Source: Polytrichum commune | Taxonomy: Eukaryota > Streptophyta > Polytrichopsida > Polytrichales > Polytrichaceae | Assembly: GCA_950295325.1 (NCBI GenBank) | Contig: OX485809.1 | Location: 5,146,001 to 5,210,000, forward strand | Direction: 5' to 3' | Length of the DNA: 64,000 bases | Shown here: positions 24,376-35,607 of the stretch, in pieces | Layout of the letters: each line of letters begins with the position of its first letter | Numbering within the stretch: position 1 is the first letter of the stretch | The notes under the pieces: model-generated | What the model saw: the letters and a program-made list of their open reading frames with translations, nothing else | What the model was told of the DNA's origin: nothing | Databases searched by the model: none | Position numbers and translations under genes: made by a program

Positions 24376-25272
24376 TTGCCTCACCAAGCACCCAAAAGTG
24401 TCGTCAATGGCATGTCTGCATCTCAGGCAGACACCGGCTCCCTTTCCCTTGGTATGAGCGACGTTGCAATGCCTTCACTATTCCAATATTCGGCCGTCGA
24501 TGCTGCCTCTGCTGTTGATTACTCCAAAGACTCCGGGTTTGAAGACGGAGTCGTGGATAGCCCTCCTGCAAAGGTTGCAAAACTCAATTACTCTCCAAGT
24601 CCATCTCCATCTCCCCTCCGCAGTGAGAAGCACGTCCGTAACCCACGGTCGACCAGACGCCTTTGCATGGATGAACCCCAAATTGATGTCCCGGCGTTTG
24701 CGAACGTCCCTCTCGGGCTTGTATCTACACCCGTCGATGTCCCAAAAGCTCTAACCAGCGCCCCAAAGGCGAAGGTGCCCAACTATTGGCATTCTCAAGT
24801 TTTTCCTTGATGATTTCCGTGTATTAGTGCATTTCAACTTCTTGGGTTTTTCGGACTTCCATCCGTAACTTGTAACCACTTATACTAACCCACTTCATTA
24901 TATATATTTATGGTCATTGTTCAGACCCCAATGTACACGAATGTGGGCCGGGCATCATCGACTTCGTCATTGGATAGGCGAACACTGAAGACAGCTTCTT
25001 GCGAGTCTGATCGTTGTTTGGCCCTACGGAAAAGTGCAAGACGTTCGGTTTCCCAAACGCATTCGTATTCCACTTATTCGGAAGGGGGTCGGCAAATATG
25101 GGCAAATGGCGCATATTCGGGGTCAACAAATAAACAAGGTTACAGCCGCGGACCCGAGATCTTTAGAGCCATGGAGGCCATGAAAGCAAAGGAACGTGAA
25201 ACGGCCGTAAATGCTAATAATAGTATTGCAAAAGCAAAAGTAGTGAGTCGTAATCATGATCCGAACGTATAG
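24376..25272 (+). CDS. Small third gene of element B
   Basis: Two exons, about 24376-24798 and 24925-25272, give ~256 aa in phase. The first opens after acceptor GTCTTAG (TTG CCT CAC), so a 5' exon with the start may lie upstream or the ATG near 24412 is used; the donor of exon 1 (GTTTTT) is poor. The protein is Ser/Pro-rich, with KVAKLNYSPSPSPSPLRSEK in exon 1 and SRGPEIFRAMEAMKAKERE in exon 2. The element C counterpart at 50778-49979 opens the same way after its HAD exon and has SRGVRLLRAGLA at the corresponding place. No domain is recognised. It could also be an alternative 3' part of the long gene. The 3' flank to the inverted repeat is 280 bp of AT-rich DNA. Confidence 0.4.
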
Positions 25273-25554
25273 GCTATATTAACATACATGTAGTTGTGGA
25301 ATTATGTTTCTAGGACTTTCGCCTAATATTGGATATTCCACTTGCATTTTGTACTTCAACCCCTATTCAATAAATATGATATTGATTTTCCATATGCAAA
25401 TGTTTTCATATATCCCATTTTCTTATTGTTAATGTGTAGTTCCATGCATTTGAGTCTCTTATTTGTTTCCAAAATTGGGAACATAGCATATTTTTAGTGT
25501 TTTCATTCCTATAAATGTGAAAGCCACGTCCTTAAATAGTCTCAAAATTAACAA

Positions 25555-25582
25555 AAAGTCTCCAAATAACGAATATAGTGTT
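25555..25582. repeat. Right terminal inverted repeat of element B
   Basis: Inverse of 8256-8283 with two mismatches, followed by TTGT (25583-25586), the second copy of the target duplication. A GGGAAC motif lies inside it at about 25478. Confidence 0.85.
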
Positions 25583-25931
25583 TTGTAGAGTTTGTCTCTT
25601 CGCGTGAGTCCTCTTGGATGCTGTCGTTTCCCAACTCCTCCACTTCTGCCATTGGTTGCGCTTTACTTCCGTCCGCCTCTTCTACAATCGGTGATAAATG
25701 AAAAGGCCGAATCCCACAGTCTAACCTCCACGAAGGTTTCCGCAGGTCCTTTATGCTTTGGCTCAAATCCTCGGGCGTCCCACGGCCCTCAATTGGCGCT
25801 TTCCTTGCCTGTGACTTTTGTGTCCTCACTGTCTTTCTCTTCTTATCAGTGTAATGTGTAGACGATCGCCTCCTCTTCTTTTTCTTAGATGGTTCCGTTG
25901 TCGGAGGTTGTGAATTGCCTATTTCCTTCAT
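25583..25931 (-). CDS. 5' exon of element A long gene, cut by element B
   Basis: An open frame starts at ATG 25931 (MKEIGNSQPPTTEPSK) and runs to the edge of element B. It has a strong basic cluster (KKKKRRRSS, DKKRK), a likely nuclear localisation signal, then an acidic C-terminal part (DSIQEDSREETNST). Without element B and one TTGT copy, the frame would continue 5 bp past the TTGT (8251-8247) and meet a donor GTACGT at 8246 in phase 0; the acidic exon at 8101 opens in phase 0. In the present DNA the frame enters the inverted repeat and stops at 25548. So B interrupted this exon. The full 5' end may lie further upstream. Confidence 0.5.
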
Positions 25932-26250
25932 GTGTTCAACCCTCCCGCAATTCAGACCTATTCGCTCTATTTCCTTTCCACAACCTCACCACATCAAACT
26001 CACACATTGGAAAGAAAGTGAGCAATCGCATTCTTCTCAGTATATAATTGCAATACCTCCCGATGGGAGGCGCGCTTTACTATCTGACAACCATCTTTGT
26101 AATTAGGGGTATCTTTTTTTAGGATGCCTGACAGTTTTGTCTCCTTCCTGATATTCATGCGTATTTGTTTATAACTTCATCGTCATCACCATTCTCCTTC
26201 TCTATGCATCTTTGCATCTTTGTTCCTTCACGTTTGCTTTCTCTGCCTTC

Positions 26251-26553
26251 ATGGCTTCCACCTCAATTCTTCCTCCCGTCTCTGAGATGGCCGAACTTCG
26301 TTCACATGGCATCGGGGTCCCTATTATATTCCCCATTGGTGCACAAGGTATTGTTGTTGTCTCGGAGCTTCATCTTAGCATTAGGTTCTCTTTGAAAGCT
26401 AGTACAATATGGGTAGAGCGTGAGATCTACCATCCTGATACTGGATTGCTCGTTCATACCTTCCATGAGACCTCCAAGATAACTGACAATGGCAATGTAG
26501 TGTGGGAGCTTGGCGCGGGAAAGTATAGGGTTTGTGGCTGGCCAGATTCTTAG
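26251..26553 (+). CDS. Upstream in-frame ORF of the MULE-like gene
   Basis: A 100-codon frame from ATG 26251 (MASTSILPPVSEMAEL) ends in TAG immediately before ATG 26554 of the main frame, in the same reading frame. It encodes a compact mixed hydrophobic/charged segment (SLKASTIWVEREIYHP, KITDNGNVVWELGAGKY) without a known motif. It may be the true N-terminus of the transposase-like protein cut by one nonsense change, a readthrough leader, or a short separate ORF. TTCTTAG before 26554 could also act as a splice acceptor. Confidence 0.45.
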   Translation: MASTSILPPVSEMAELRSHGIGVPIIFPIGAQGIVVVSELHLSIRFSLKASTIWVEREIYHPDTGLLVHTFHETSKITDNGNVVWELGAGKYRVCGWPDS

Positions 26554-29500
26554 ATGGAAGTGTCAACAGAAATCCTTCCTCCTCTTCGATCATCCACTGT
26601 TGCCTTTAGCACACCCCCCGTAATAAGCGTCAAGACCGAGCCTGGTGTAGACAACGTTATAGACTTGTCTGATTCTTCGAGTGAAGATGTACCAGTGTAT
26701 AAGGTTGCTGTCCATGATTCCCCTCATTTGTTTCCCTTTGCATCCTACATAACGCCTTCTCCATCTAGCTCTGTCCCTTCAACTCCTTCGGTCCCTACGT
26801 CTAAACCTCCTCAAACTATTGTTCAATGTCTTCGTCGTCTTGGCTCTATGCCCGGTAGTAAGAACGTCCTCAAGAAAATAGATTACGATAAAATCAAAAT
26901 CCAAGAAGTTAATCACCTTCCCCCTCGTTTCGATGGCACCCAGTTATTTGTCCTCCCTGCAGCAGAAGTCTCTTCATCTCAAACCAGGGCCAAGTCGTTG
27001 GACGGCATGGACAAGCAATATGATGGCCATGTTTGGACTAAGACTCAAACCACCAACATTACAAACGACGTTGGCCTTGCATTTCGTTCCTCTACCTGTG
27101 TTGGCCATCTCCAATGCCAAAACCCGAGTTGTGATTACCTTCAACGCGCCCATCGTACCTCTAAGGTCAATGACATAGAATTTGAAGGTTTCACTAAAGA
27201 TCCTTTCCGTCTCTCTGGCATTGTGCCATCCGGATCTACTCTTGTCTGCAGGATCTGTAAAGAGCCTCCCAAATGCATTGCACTATGCGAGGCCAAAATC
27301 TTCTACGTCCATGGGAAGGAGTCATCCCAAAGAGCCTGCATTCATCTCGGTTCTCATCAACATCCAGTGAAGGTTGGAGACTGCAGAGACAGTCGGAAGC
27401 GTATCAATGCACTTCTTGAGGAGCACGTTGAACGTACGCCTCAAGCCACCCACAGCAAGATCGTCCTTGAAGCTAGCAAGGACATTGTTGGTGAGTTTCT
27501 CCTTTCTGGCGATAATGACACACACCGTCTCTTCTCTTTAAAAGAGCTTGAACCTGTTTTTGAGAGCTGTAGAGAGTTGAATTCCCCAAACCTTCGCTCT
27601 AAGGTTACCTCTTTCAAATATTTGCGGAGGTTTGGTGTTATGGATGGCATCGCAAAGCTCCGAGGCGTTAGCAATTGGGCCTACGTCCAACGGGACCAAT
27701 TCCCAGGACAAGGTGACGATACAGACAAGGTGTTCGTCTTCAAGATGTCGGAGGTTGGTCCTGGAAGTGGAGTGGATTTGGTTCGTCGGATGCAACCGGG
27801 TGGGGACCTGGAGAACGCGTGGATGATGTCCGATCACGTGAAGCGGGTCAAAGGGTGGACCACCATGGCCGCTCATGTGTACGATGGGACTTATCAACGG
27901 GTCATGACCATTTCATGTTGTGATTTCCAATCGGAGGATAAGGATGCCCAAGTTCTCTTCTGGCAGAACCTCAACCACGTCATGGCCCGACACGGTATCC
28001 CACATCCAAACTTTATAGGCTTCATGGCGGACAGTGCCCAAGCCAATTGGAACGCTGTTCGCATTGTATATGGTTCGGGGGATCCCAAAGTTCCAATGGA
28101 GGGTCGTGAGCGCACTTGTTTTTTCCATTGGAAACAATCGCTCGAAAAACATACGAAATCGTATATAAAGCATGAGTTACAAGACCAACATAGACATCTT
28201 TGCCTTCAATATCGAAATGCGTCATCTATGGAAGAGGCTGAGACTAGGTACCTAGCTATCAAGGCTTGGTGGGCGTCATCGAATTGTACAAGTGAGGACG
28301 GTCTCAAGCATCTTCAGCTCTGGCTTGCTTTTTGGCACTTCCGCTACCTTCAATGGGGTGGTTTCATGGAACTGGTACATCTCCTTCATAATTCATTATT
28401 GGTTTTTCTTGGATTCGATTTCCTCTCTCTGTACATTTATATTAATACTTGATTTCTCCAATCAGGAAAAAGTTTTAACCCAAGACCAATTGGCCGAGAT
28501 GCCGTCGTGCAATCTTGCGGAGTCCGTCCACAACAAATGGCTTCAAGCCTCCGGCAACAAGGGTGGAGATCTATACGTGGCTACGGTTGACGACTACATT
28601 CGCGCCTTCTTACAAGTTGTTGCATACTACCAGTTCCTTAAAGGTGGAATTGGCGGAGATGGTCCAAGCAAAGAAGAACTAAAGCTCAGGGGTGCTCAAC
28701 GTCGAGCTCAGCGTACTGGCGACCCCACAGTGTTGCAGAAGGTCTTGCTTGACATGTCCGGTGGGGAAGAATTTTGCACTCGCGATCCACACCTTGAGGG
28801 CGCTGAGGTGTTTGGATCGCAGAAGCGAAGATCAGACACTCCAATTGGTGATGATGGTGAGACCCACCGCCCCGATACCGTGAACTTCTCTCGCCCTCCC
28901 CCCGGTAAGCGTGTCACTCGATCTCAACCAGAAACACTACCCACTATCATTGAGGAGTCTTCCCCCTCTGTACAAGAGGTTCAAGTGCCTTCACCTGCAG
29001 GACTTGGTTTCCAGCGTGTCACTGCCGTGCAAGAAACCAAAGTAGATGTCTCTCTTTGGCATATTGCCCGCATACCCTATACGTCTGGGAAGTCTTGTTG
29101 GGCTAATCATGCGGGCACGAAGAAGAAGTGCACCGCAAGAATCGTCACTAATAATAAGAGCGTCCCTGCGCCGACCTACACCGGTATGTGGCATCATTAC
29201 AAACTCCAATCTATGAAGCGCACGGACTTTGTCTTTTGCCCCGACGACATTGAGCGTTGCGTGAAGGGCCCTCGTCGGAAATGGGTCATGCCGTTCTCTG
29301 CTCATGACCAGAAGCCTCCTATTCCCCCAATCTGGCCCGTGAAGATTGGTACCAACCTCACCCGCTCGGATATCTTCGCCCTTGAGAACGCAGGTTTTCA
29401 ACTCCCACCAAAGGAGCGCATCACACCGACTCAACTCTTCACCAACTCTGCTCCCCCGCTGGATATGTCTGGAATCCGTGTTCCAGAAAACCCCGACATG

Positions 29501-29923
29501 ATCCCTCCGACAAGATTGTCCAAGCTTGTTCGGCGATCCAGTAGCGCACCTTCGGCAAAGCAGAGGCAGATGGTGGCCTCTGCTGAAGCTATGCATGGTA
29601 CCGTTATGAAGTTAACTATGATCCCTCAACCGGGATTTGGTTGCATTATCACACTGCAGTCCAAATCAGAACCCCAACCACCGATCTACCAAGTGACAGT
29701 CAGTTCTCTTCCAGAGTGCAACTGCGCATTTTTCTTGGATATGATTTCCAAGTTCAGCCGCAAACGAAATTCTTATTTGAATTGTAAGCATTTGTATTAC
29801 ATTTTCATCAAGGTTTCTAATTTGGATGCGGAAGTGAATTTGTTCATTCACGCCCCGACATTTAGCTTCAACGAAGTCAAACTCATCCTCGAAGGGGGTC
29901 TTTTGACAAAGTCTACTTCTTAG
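26554..29923 (+). CDS. MULE-like transposase with SWIM zinc finger
   Basis: Exons 26554-28374 and 28466-29923 join in phase 0 for 1092 aa. A Ser/Pro/acidic N-terminus leads to Cys clusters (CQNPSC, CRICKEPPKC, CEAK...CIHLGSHQH) that may bind zinc. The core matches MULE-type RNase H folds: AAHVYDGTYQRVMTIS, FIGFMADSAQANWNAVR and CFFHWKQSLEKH (roughly residues 440-540). Near the C-terminus, CNCAFF...NCKHLYY fits the SWIM finger C-x-C-x(n)-C-x-H found in MURA and FAR1-related proteins. Inferred role: transposition of a Mutator-like unit. No inverted repeats were found by eye around it. Apart from the TAG at 26551-26553 it looks intact. Confidence 0.75.
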
Positions 29924-30084
29924 GATTTATCTCAGCCTAGCAGTACTTTGGGCTATGATATATGTGTCTATTTCTGGACCTCTTGTGAAGCAATAATTGA
30001 TTGATATAATAAAGGTATAATCTCAATGATTATTTTTATTTGCTTCAAAATTTTGTATTACAATGCTTCCTATGTCTATCAACT

Positions 30085-30552
30085 CTATTTCCGTTTTGCA
30101 TACTTCTTAGATGATTGCGAGGGAGGTGGACCCGGTCGAAGCAAATCCATATAAGAAATTGTCTTATCTCTCTTTCGATCCTTCAGCGGAAGATGATGCG
30201 GCGTCATTCCTCTCATCCGTTCGCGAAATGAAAGAGACTTCGAAGATTCCCCTTCCACCTTCACCTCCTCCTCCGTTTCGTTCGATTTGTCTTCATCTAA
30301 ATCAACATCCTTCTCCGGCACATCTTCCTGCCTTTTTTCCTTTTTCTCATATTGTTTTTGCTCCTCCTGCACCCTCCACCTCCATGCTTGTGTAGACTGC
30401 GAAAATGGAATCAGCTCGTAGTCATCACTACTTTGATTTCCAGCAGCAAACTCAAATTCCGGCGATGGATTAAATGGAATATGAGGATCTCCTAGACTTC
30501 TAATTTCCTTCTCCCATCCTAATCCAGCAAACATGTCTCTCTCATCTCCCAT
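30085..30552 (-). CDS. Small charged protein convergent with the MULE-like gene
   Basis: A single frame of 155 codons starts MGDERDMFAGLGWEKEIRSL. The middle is highly charged (VQEEQKQYEKKEKRQEDVP, DLDEDKSNETEEEVKVE), likely helical, and the C-terminus is basic (PSQSSKKYAKRK). No known domain. Its stop is 162 bp from the stop of the SWIM gene, tail to tail. That layout recalls the convergent mudrA/mudrB pair of MuDR elements, but I see no sequence evidence that it is a MURB homologue. A 7-codon longer start at 30573 is possible. Confidence 0.5.
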   Translation of the reverse strand: MGDERDMFAGLGWEKEIRSLGDPHIPFNPSPEFEFAAGNQSSDDYELIPFSQSTQAWRWRVQEEQKQYEKKEKRQEDVPEKDVDLDEDKSNETEEEVKVEGESSKSLSFRERMRGMTPHHLPLKDRKRDKTISYMDLLRPGPPPSQSSKKYAKRK

Positions 30553-30573
30553 TGTGTGCAACTGTATATACAA

Positions 30574-31753
30574 TTATGTTGGGTATGAGTCCAATTTATA
30601 ATCTATTCGGCCACAAACGATAATTGCTAAAGTCCAAGCTATAGAATAGACTCACATATAAGACAAAGAGAAAAGTGATGAATAAAAACCAAGCAAGTTT
30701 ATTATTTTGATTCCTTTGTATATTGATTGACTCATTCTTCAATTATACCAATCTCAAAAAATCCATTTTCATTGATTTTTCTTGTAGTCATCATTGGTTT
30801 TAATAATTCAACCACCTCACGGTTTCCAAACTTAATGAGACCATTTCAAATTCAGGGTTTTTATTTTATTTTATGACCTATACATCCCACGGAAATAGGT
30901 CCAATTTTTTTATTATTATTGTCAAATTCTGGAATATTCTTGGTATATTCTTGGCTATTTTGGAATATCCTAATTTTAGTCTGACAAGTTTACTATTTTT
31001 ATTTCCTCTACGCTCTCCGCTCTCCAAATCTCCGCTCTCCGCTCTACGCTCACATACAAGTGTCGTCCACACGATTGAGGTGATCCCGGTTCAACCACAC
31101 TGAGTTCCACTCGATCGAGTGGATCCCAGTGCACCAACCTTGTGGCACTGTGAACCCTAACCACGTGGAAAACTAATGGTAATGTAACCCTAAACACAAC
31201 GTTTAAAGAATTCATGGCACTGATATTTGGAGGGGACGGTTGAGGTGAACCTGGTTTATAACTTTGGTTCGAAGTTTTTGATGTCCATGGAGAAGTGGTC
31301 ATAGAAGTGAGAATGTGGCTACTTGCAGTTTTTGGAGGCACTGGCACTACATCTGCCATCCGAACACCACATTGTTCGCTGAAAATAGTGATAAATCAGG
31401 GAAATTAGTTGGATTACACGGGGAATTCGGAAGTGAGCTGGTTGGGATATCCTTTAGTTTGGTAATGCAGTCATAATGTATTCCCTTTTGTGGAATATGC
31501 ATTTGTCACGCCCTGGTAGTTCCCACTCGAACGAGTGGAACCTTCCGCCATGTTAATGTACGAGGATCAGTTTTGGCTGCCATGTTTAATATTGTGCTAA
31601 CGACATGTTGGTCGGTGTGCGGGTGATATGCCTGTGTAGGATGGAGGAACGAATGTCTGTGGAACTGTCCACAATAGAAGAGGTGATTTACTAATACCAG
31701 AGAATGCTCACATTCTTTATTTGAGGTGATCTTAATAACATTTGTTGGTGTAG
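30574..31753. other. Upstream region of gene D with C-type palindromes
   Basis: AT-rich DNA (30574-31010) precedes a CTCCGCTCTC-type microsatellite (31011-31055). A perfect 18-bp palindrome TCCACTCGA plus complement lies at 31106-31123, with looser symmetry out to 30 bp. An imperfect one, GTTCCCACTCG/CGAGTGGAAC, lies at 31519-31541. Both share the core CACTCG(A)TCGAGTG with the element C repeats. A first coding exon of gene D should be here, but I could not place it. Confidence 0.5.
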
Positions 31754-34700
31754 GGGTCGTCCCTATCCGACGCAGTATTTTCAGAGGAAGACGGCGTGCA
31801 TGAAGAGATTGACATAAACTGCAGTGGGCTTCAAAGAGAGGAGTGGGTAAACATTCTTGTGATGCTTGTGAATGAAGATGGACACAACGTGGCAAAAGGC
31901 ATTTGCCGTAACGTGAACCCAATTGACTGCGTGGAAGACAAATGTCTAGGTCCTGACCACGTTGGTGTTCTTATTATGGAGCCTATGGAGGGAATGATGG
32001 ACATGGGTGCCATGTTCGCTTTAAAAGCGTGGCCAACGCACCGTGTTTTTCACGGTGGGTGTACACTCCAACATCACCTCCATGTGAGTAAATACAGATT
32101 GCGTGCAAAAATGAAGTTGCTGGAGAAACGACGGAAGGACGGGAAAAGAGCCTACGACACAACCCGAACAGCACAGCATGCTAGGCCCACTAAGAAATCT
32201 CAAATTCTGAATACTGCAAGCATACAACAGCTCTCTGCACTTGTTTGCTGTGATCGAGAGTGCCTCAGGTTCTTCCCTAGGGACGAGGCACTCGCGCTTC
32301 GAACTGAGTTCTATGACTGCTCCTCAAGGATGAGGCACGCCAAACGGCTCGAGGTGCACGGACAAGTACATCCACTCCCAGGGAGTTCTGCGAACGTCGT
32401 CACGTTAAGTGGTCGTGATATTTGTGTCATAGCATGGAGGCACATATTTGTGATCTCAAAAACCACATTCTATAGAAATCGTCAGGAATTCAGGTGTGGC
32501 ATGCGCCCGCGAGACCATGGCAACTTGAACATTAAACGGTATCGTGTGTCCACTCTGCAAGCCAGTGCCACTCTTTCCACACTGCTGCAGGACAAAGCGG
32601 ACATGATGCCCCACAAATCCCGCACGTTGCCTAACGGCAATCGAGTAGTGGAGATGGTCTTGCCCCGCGGCACAAAATGGAACAAGTTTCTGTTAACAAT
32701 CAATAAGGTCAGCAGAGACGCTTCCTATTTTACACTATGCGGAAGCTCCATGTGGTTACATTGCAATGACTTCAATCCACGTATCCCCATGTGTGCCAGT
32801 AACTTAATGTGTGGTTGTGGTGCGCTTTTAGGTGAATGAAAAATGTGGCTTGTTGCCAATCTCGCTTTCGACACTTAGCCAAATAAGGCAGACGTACTTT
32901 AAGCACTACGTGAAAAAGAGGGCTGGCGACAATTTTGCCCGCTGTGGGAAATGCGACTCACTGGCTGCTATTATTCTTCAACATGTTAAGGGTTCGGCCG
33001 CACACACTGGGTTTTCAAAGCAGTTGGAGAAGCATCAAGCGCAGCAAGAATCCGCTCGTAATGCTTACCGTTGCATGAGGGCCCTCTCTATTGAACATCC
33101 TAGTAAAGTGGTCACCATCATTCACGACAAGATGGACCATGGCAAAACAGCTTCCCCTTGCTTTGCTTACAAAAACAAGGACACGGACATGTTCACAAAA
33201 CTGCCACTTTCGGTAACAGGAATGATGGCTCATGGACATGGAGATGAGAGGTATGCCCACTACGCATTGGATTTGTATCCCGGCAATTGTAACCATACTG
33301 TAGGATCATTTGCGAGACTACTCCGCGATCTGGAGAAACCTCCAGTGTCCTCGTCTCGAGAGCTTTTCCATGGTGCCGGAAGGTCTCCGCTGTATCGAGC
33401 TGTTCTCCATGGGAGTGATATATGTTTGCAAGGCTTACGAACCCCGCCCACTGAGCCCATCCCTGCTATTCCTCTTCCACCCGTTTTGCATGTTCAGCTC
33501 GATAATTGTTGGAAGGACAACAAATGTAGGTTTGTGAAGGCATTTTGGTCCCTACTCACTGCCAAAGGCATATTCACTGAGGTCTATGTGTCTTACCTTT
33601 TAGTTGGTCATACACATGACGACATTGATGCTTCATTTGGTAGATGGAGTATGGACTTGCGTGAACATGATTATCCAACAATCCCCCTGCTCATGAAATC
33701 CTACATGGACATGGAGAAGGTCCCTATCATCCCACACATGATAGAGGAACTTCCGGACTGGAGGGCTTTTGTTTGTGACTATCTTCCTGATGGTGGGAGC
33801 AAACTAATTGGGCACACGAAAGCACAACAATTCAAGTTTGTTGTCCGAGACGATGGATGGCCTGTCATGCATTACAAGGTTCTGAGTACGCATGATGAAT
33901 GGTTGCCCAAAGAAGGCATATTGATGTGGAAATCCAATATAAAGGGGGAACCGGTTCTTCCCACCGGGGATCCTTATCCTGCAAAACCCCGTGAGATGGC
34001 CAAACTGGAAGATGTGCTCGTCGGTTTGCAAGGATTTATTGACTACTGGCAGTCAATTTGCGACCACGACATGACCGGAGCGTATGCCGGCTCACACGGG
34101 CATCTTTTACGATATTGGACTGGGGTTAAGGAGGCATTGGTTGCACCCCTCACAGATGTATACACTGCTGGACTACCACTACGAGAGGGATTCTGGCCGT
34201 CTAGTAGAGTCGAAATGGACGCTCAGCCTTTCTTGAATAATGGCGAACTTCGGGAGGAATTTCAACCGGACGACCACTATGTGGGGCCCTCTAACCTCCG
34301 TCCTGCACCTGCTTTCCGCATTGCCGACAATGTTCATGAAGGACATATCCTCATACTTCGACCCCAAGAACAAGATATTGATAGACCCATTTGGGTGTGC
34401 CGTGCTTTGAGTCCACCTAACTTGAGTGTCACTGGGGAGCATCCCCGTCAGATTCTTGTACAATGGTTTACTCCAACTTCAACTGCTAGAGACATTACAA
34501 AGAAATATGATGGTTGGGACTCAAACACCAACTTCAAGTGGAAACGCGATACTGTATATTCCATTCCTGACTGGCAACCTATAGACTGCATCTTGGCGGC
34601 ATGGCCTCTCCCACCACACGAAGATTTAGAGCCCCTCAAGATTACCATTCCACTAGAACAGATCGAGTTTGCCAAAGACAACCTTCGCCGATGTTCTACG

Positions 34701-34865
34701 CAAGAGCGTCGACGGTCCGGATTTGAGGAGGACGTGGGTGTTGCAATTGCGCGACAAGGAGGTCGTGGCCGTACAAGTGGAGGTCGTGGACGAACAAGAG
34801 GGCGTGGCACTGGAAGTGGTGGCCGAGGGGCTCGTGGACGCCCCGCGACCCGTGGTCGCTCGTGA
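31754..34865 (+). CDS. DDE-type transposase-like protein D
   Basis: Exons 31754-32707 and 32832-34865 join in phase 0 to give 995 aa; the first opens after acceptor GTGTAG, so the start codon lies in an unplaced upstream exon. It is homologous throughout to the element B gene at 12009-8913, sharing HDKMDH, VQLDNCWKDNK and VGHTHDDIDASFGRWS, the putative acidic catalytic blocks, and a Cys pair (CGKCD). Its intron falls after FLLTINK, where the B gene has none, while B's intron after SVTG is absent here. The C-terminus has an RGG-type tail (GGRGRTSGGRGRTRGRG), suggesting nucleic-acid contact, absent from B. The frame is intact. The element terminus follows 716 bp downstream at 35581. Confidence 0.7.
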
Positions 34866-35289
34866 TTCAGTAGGGTTCAATATGTCACCAGAATGGCGGT
34901 ATTCACGTGCCCATATTCACGAATAGAGTGATCGAGGGCACCAATTACTACCATTAGCAATAGTAAGTGATGCTACATGGTCAATGGGAGAACAACATGA
35001 CGCATCCATGGCAGTGGGAGTAATCTTCGTTCATTTGAATACTCTACATGCTAATTGGCACGGCAAGATTCGTGCTCAAGATTTTAATGGAAGGCAACAG
35101 ATCCATTTGTTGAATGGTTGACATTTGCAGTGTGGAGTGTTCCAACATCAAGTCAATATTGCTAGACTAAGTACTTATAGGGGTATAAAGAGGCGTACAT
35201 GGGACTGTATAACGGTCATGAACGTGTACCACTTTTTTTCATCCATTTCAACTGTCCCCTTGAGCAATTGATATGCTGGCCGCTGTCAC

Positions 35290-35540
35290 CGTTCCCACGT
35301 TCCCACGTTCCCAGGCGTGTAAACTGTGTTCCTATGTTCCCATAAGCCCGTTGACATGTCTTTGTGCGAGTGTTCCCGCGTTCCCGTGCCATGCGTTCCC
35401 AATTTACTGTGCACATGTTCAAATATTCACATTCACACGTTCCCATGGGAGCAGTGGCCCTTCATGTGTTCAGGCCAACATGTTCCCGTTGTTCCCCTTC
35501 ACTGGATCATCCTTCATGCACGCAACAAAGTTGTTCCCAT
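35290..35540. repeat. Subterminal GTTCCC cluster
   Basis: More than a dozen GTTCCC motifs, some in 8-bp tandem (CGTTCCCA), lie between gene D and its terminus. The inverse motif GGGAAC recurs just inside the element C end (49610-49641) and the element B left end (8340-8354). Such subterminal repeats are typical transposase-binding sites in other DNA transposons; that role here is inference. Confidence 0.8.
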
Positions 35541-35580
35541 ATGCACAATATGTGCATTTTTGTCATTTTGGGAATCCCAA

Positions 35581-35607
35581 AAGTCCCGAAATGTTTAATA
35601 TCATGTT
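35581..35607. repeat. Right terminus of the element carrying gene D
   Basis: Read inward (reverse strand) it begins AACATGATATTAAACATTT then CGGGACTT, matching the element C terminus at 49544-49570 at 25 of 27 positions. The partner terminus on the left was not found. Confidence 0.7.

Larger units (their letters stand above)
8256..25582. mobile_element. Complete 17.3-kb DNA transposon-like element B
   Basis: The left end reads AACACTATATTCGTTAATT then CGAGACTTT (8256-8283); the right end (25555-25582) is its inverse with 26 of 28 positions matching. TTGT directly flanks both ends (8252-8255 and 25583-25586), a 4-bp target duplication. GGGAAC motifs lie just inside the left end (8340-8345, 8349-8354). 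Inside are a transposase-like gene (minus), a palindrome-bearing leader region, a ParB/methylase-like/HAD long gene (plus) and a small third gene. Both terminal genes have their 3' ends toward the termini. The element interrupts a coding exon of element A's long gene. I do not recognise the superfamily with certainty. Confidence 0.85.

Noticed and set aside
8256-25582. CACTA (En/Spm) element, since the terminus contains CACTA
   Set aside because: CACTA begins two bases inside; the 3-bp flanks would be TAA and TTT, not a duplication, while TTGT outside AACACTA matches and restores the host frame. The D terminus lacks CACTA and the transposase-like protein lacks recognisable TNP2 features.
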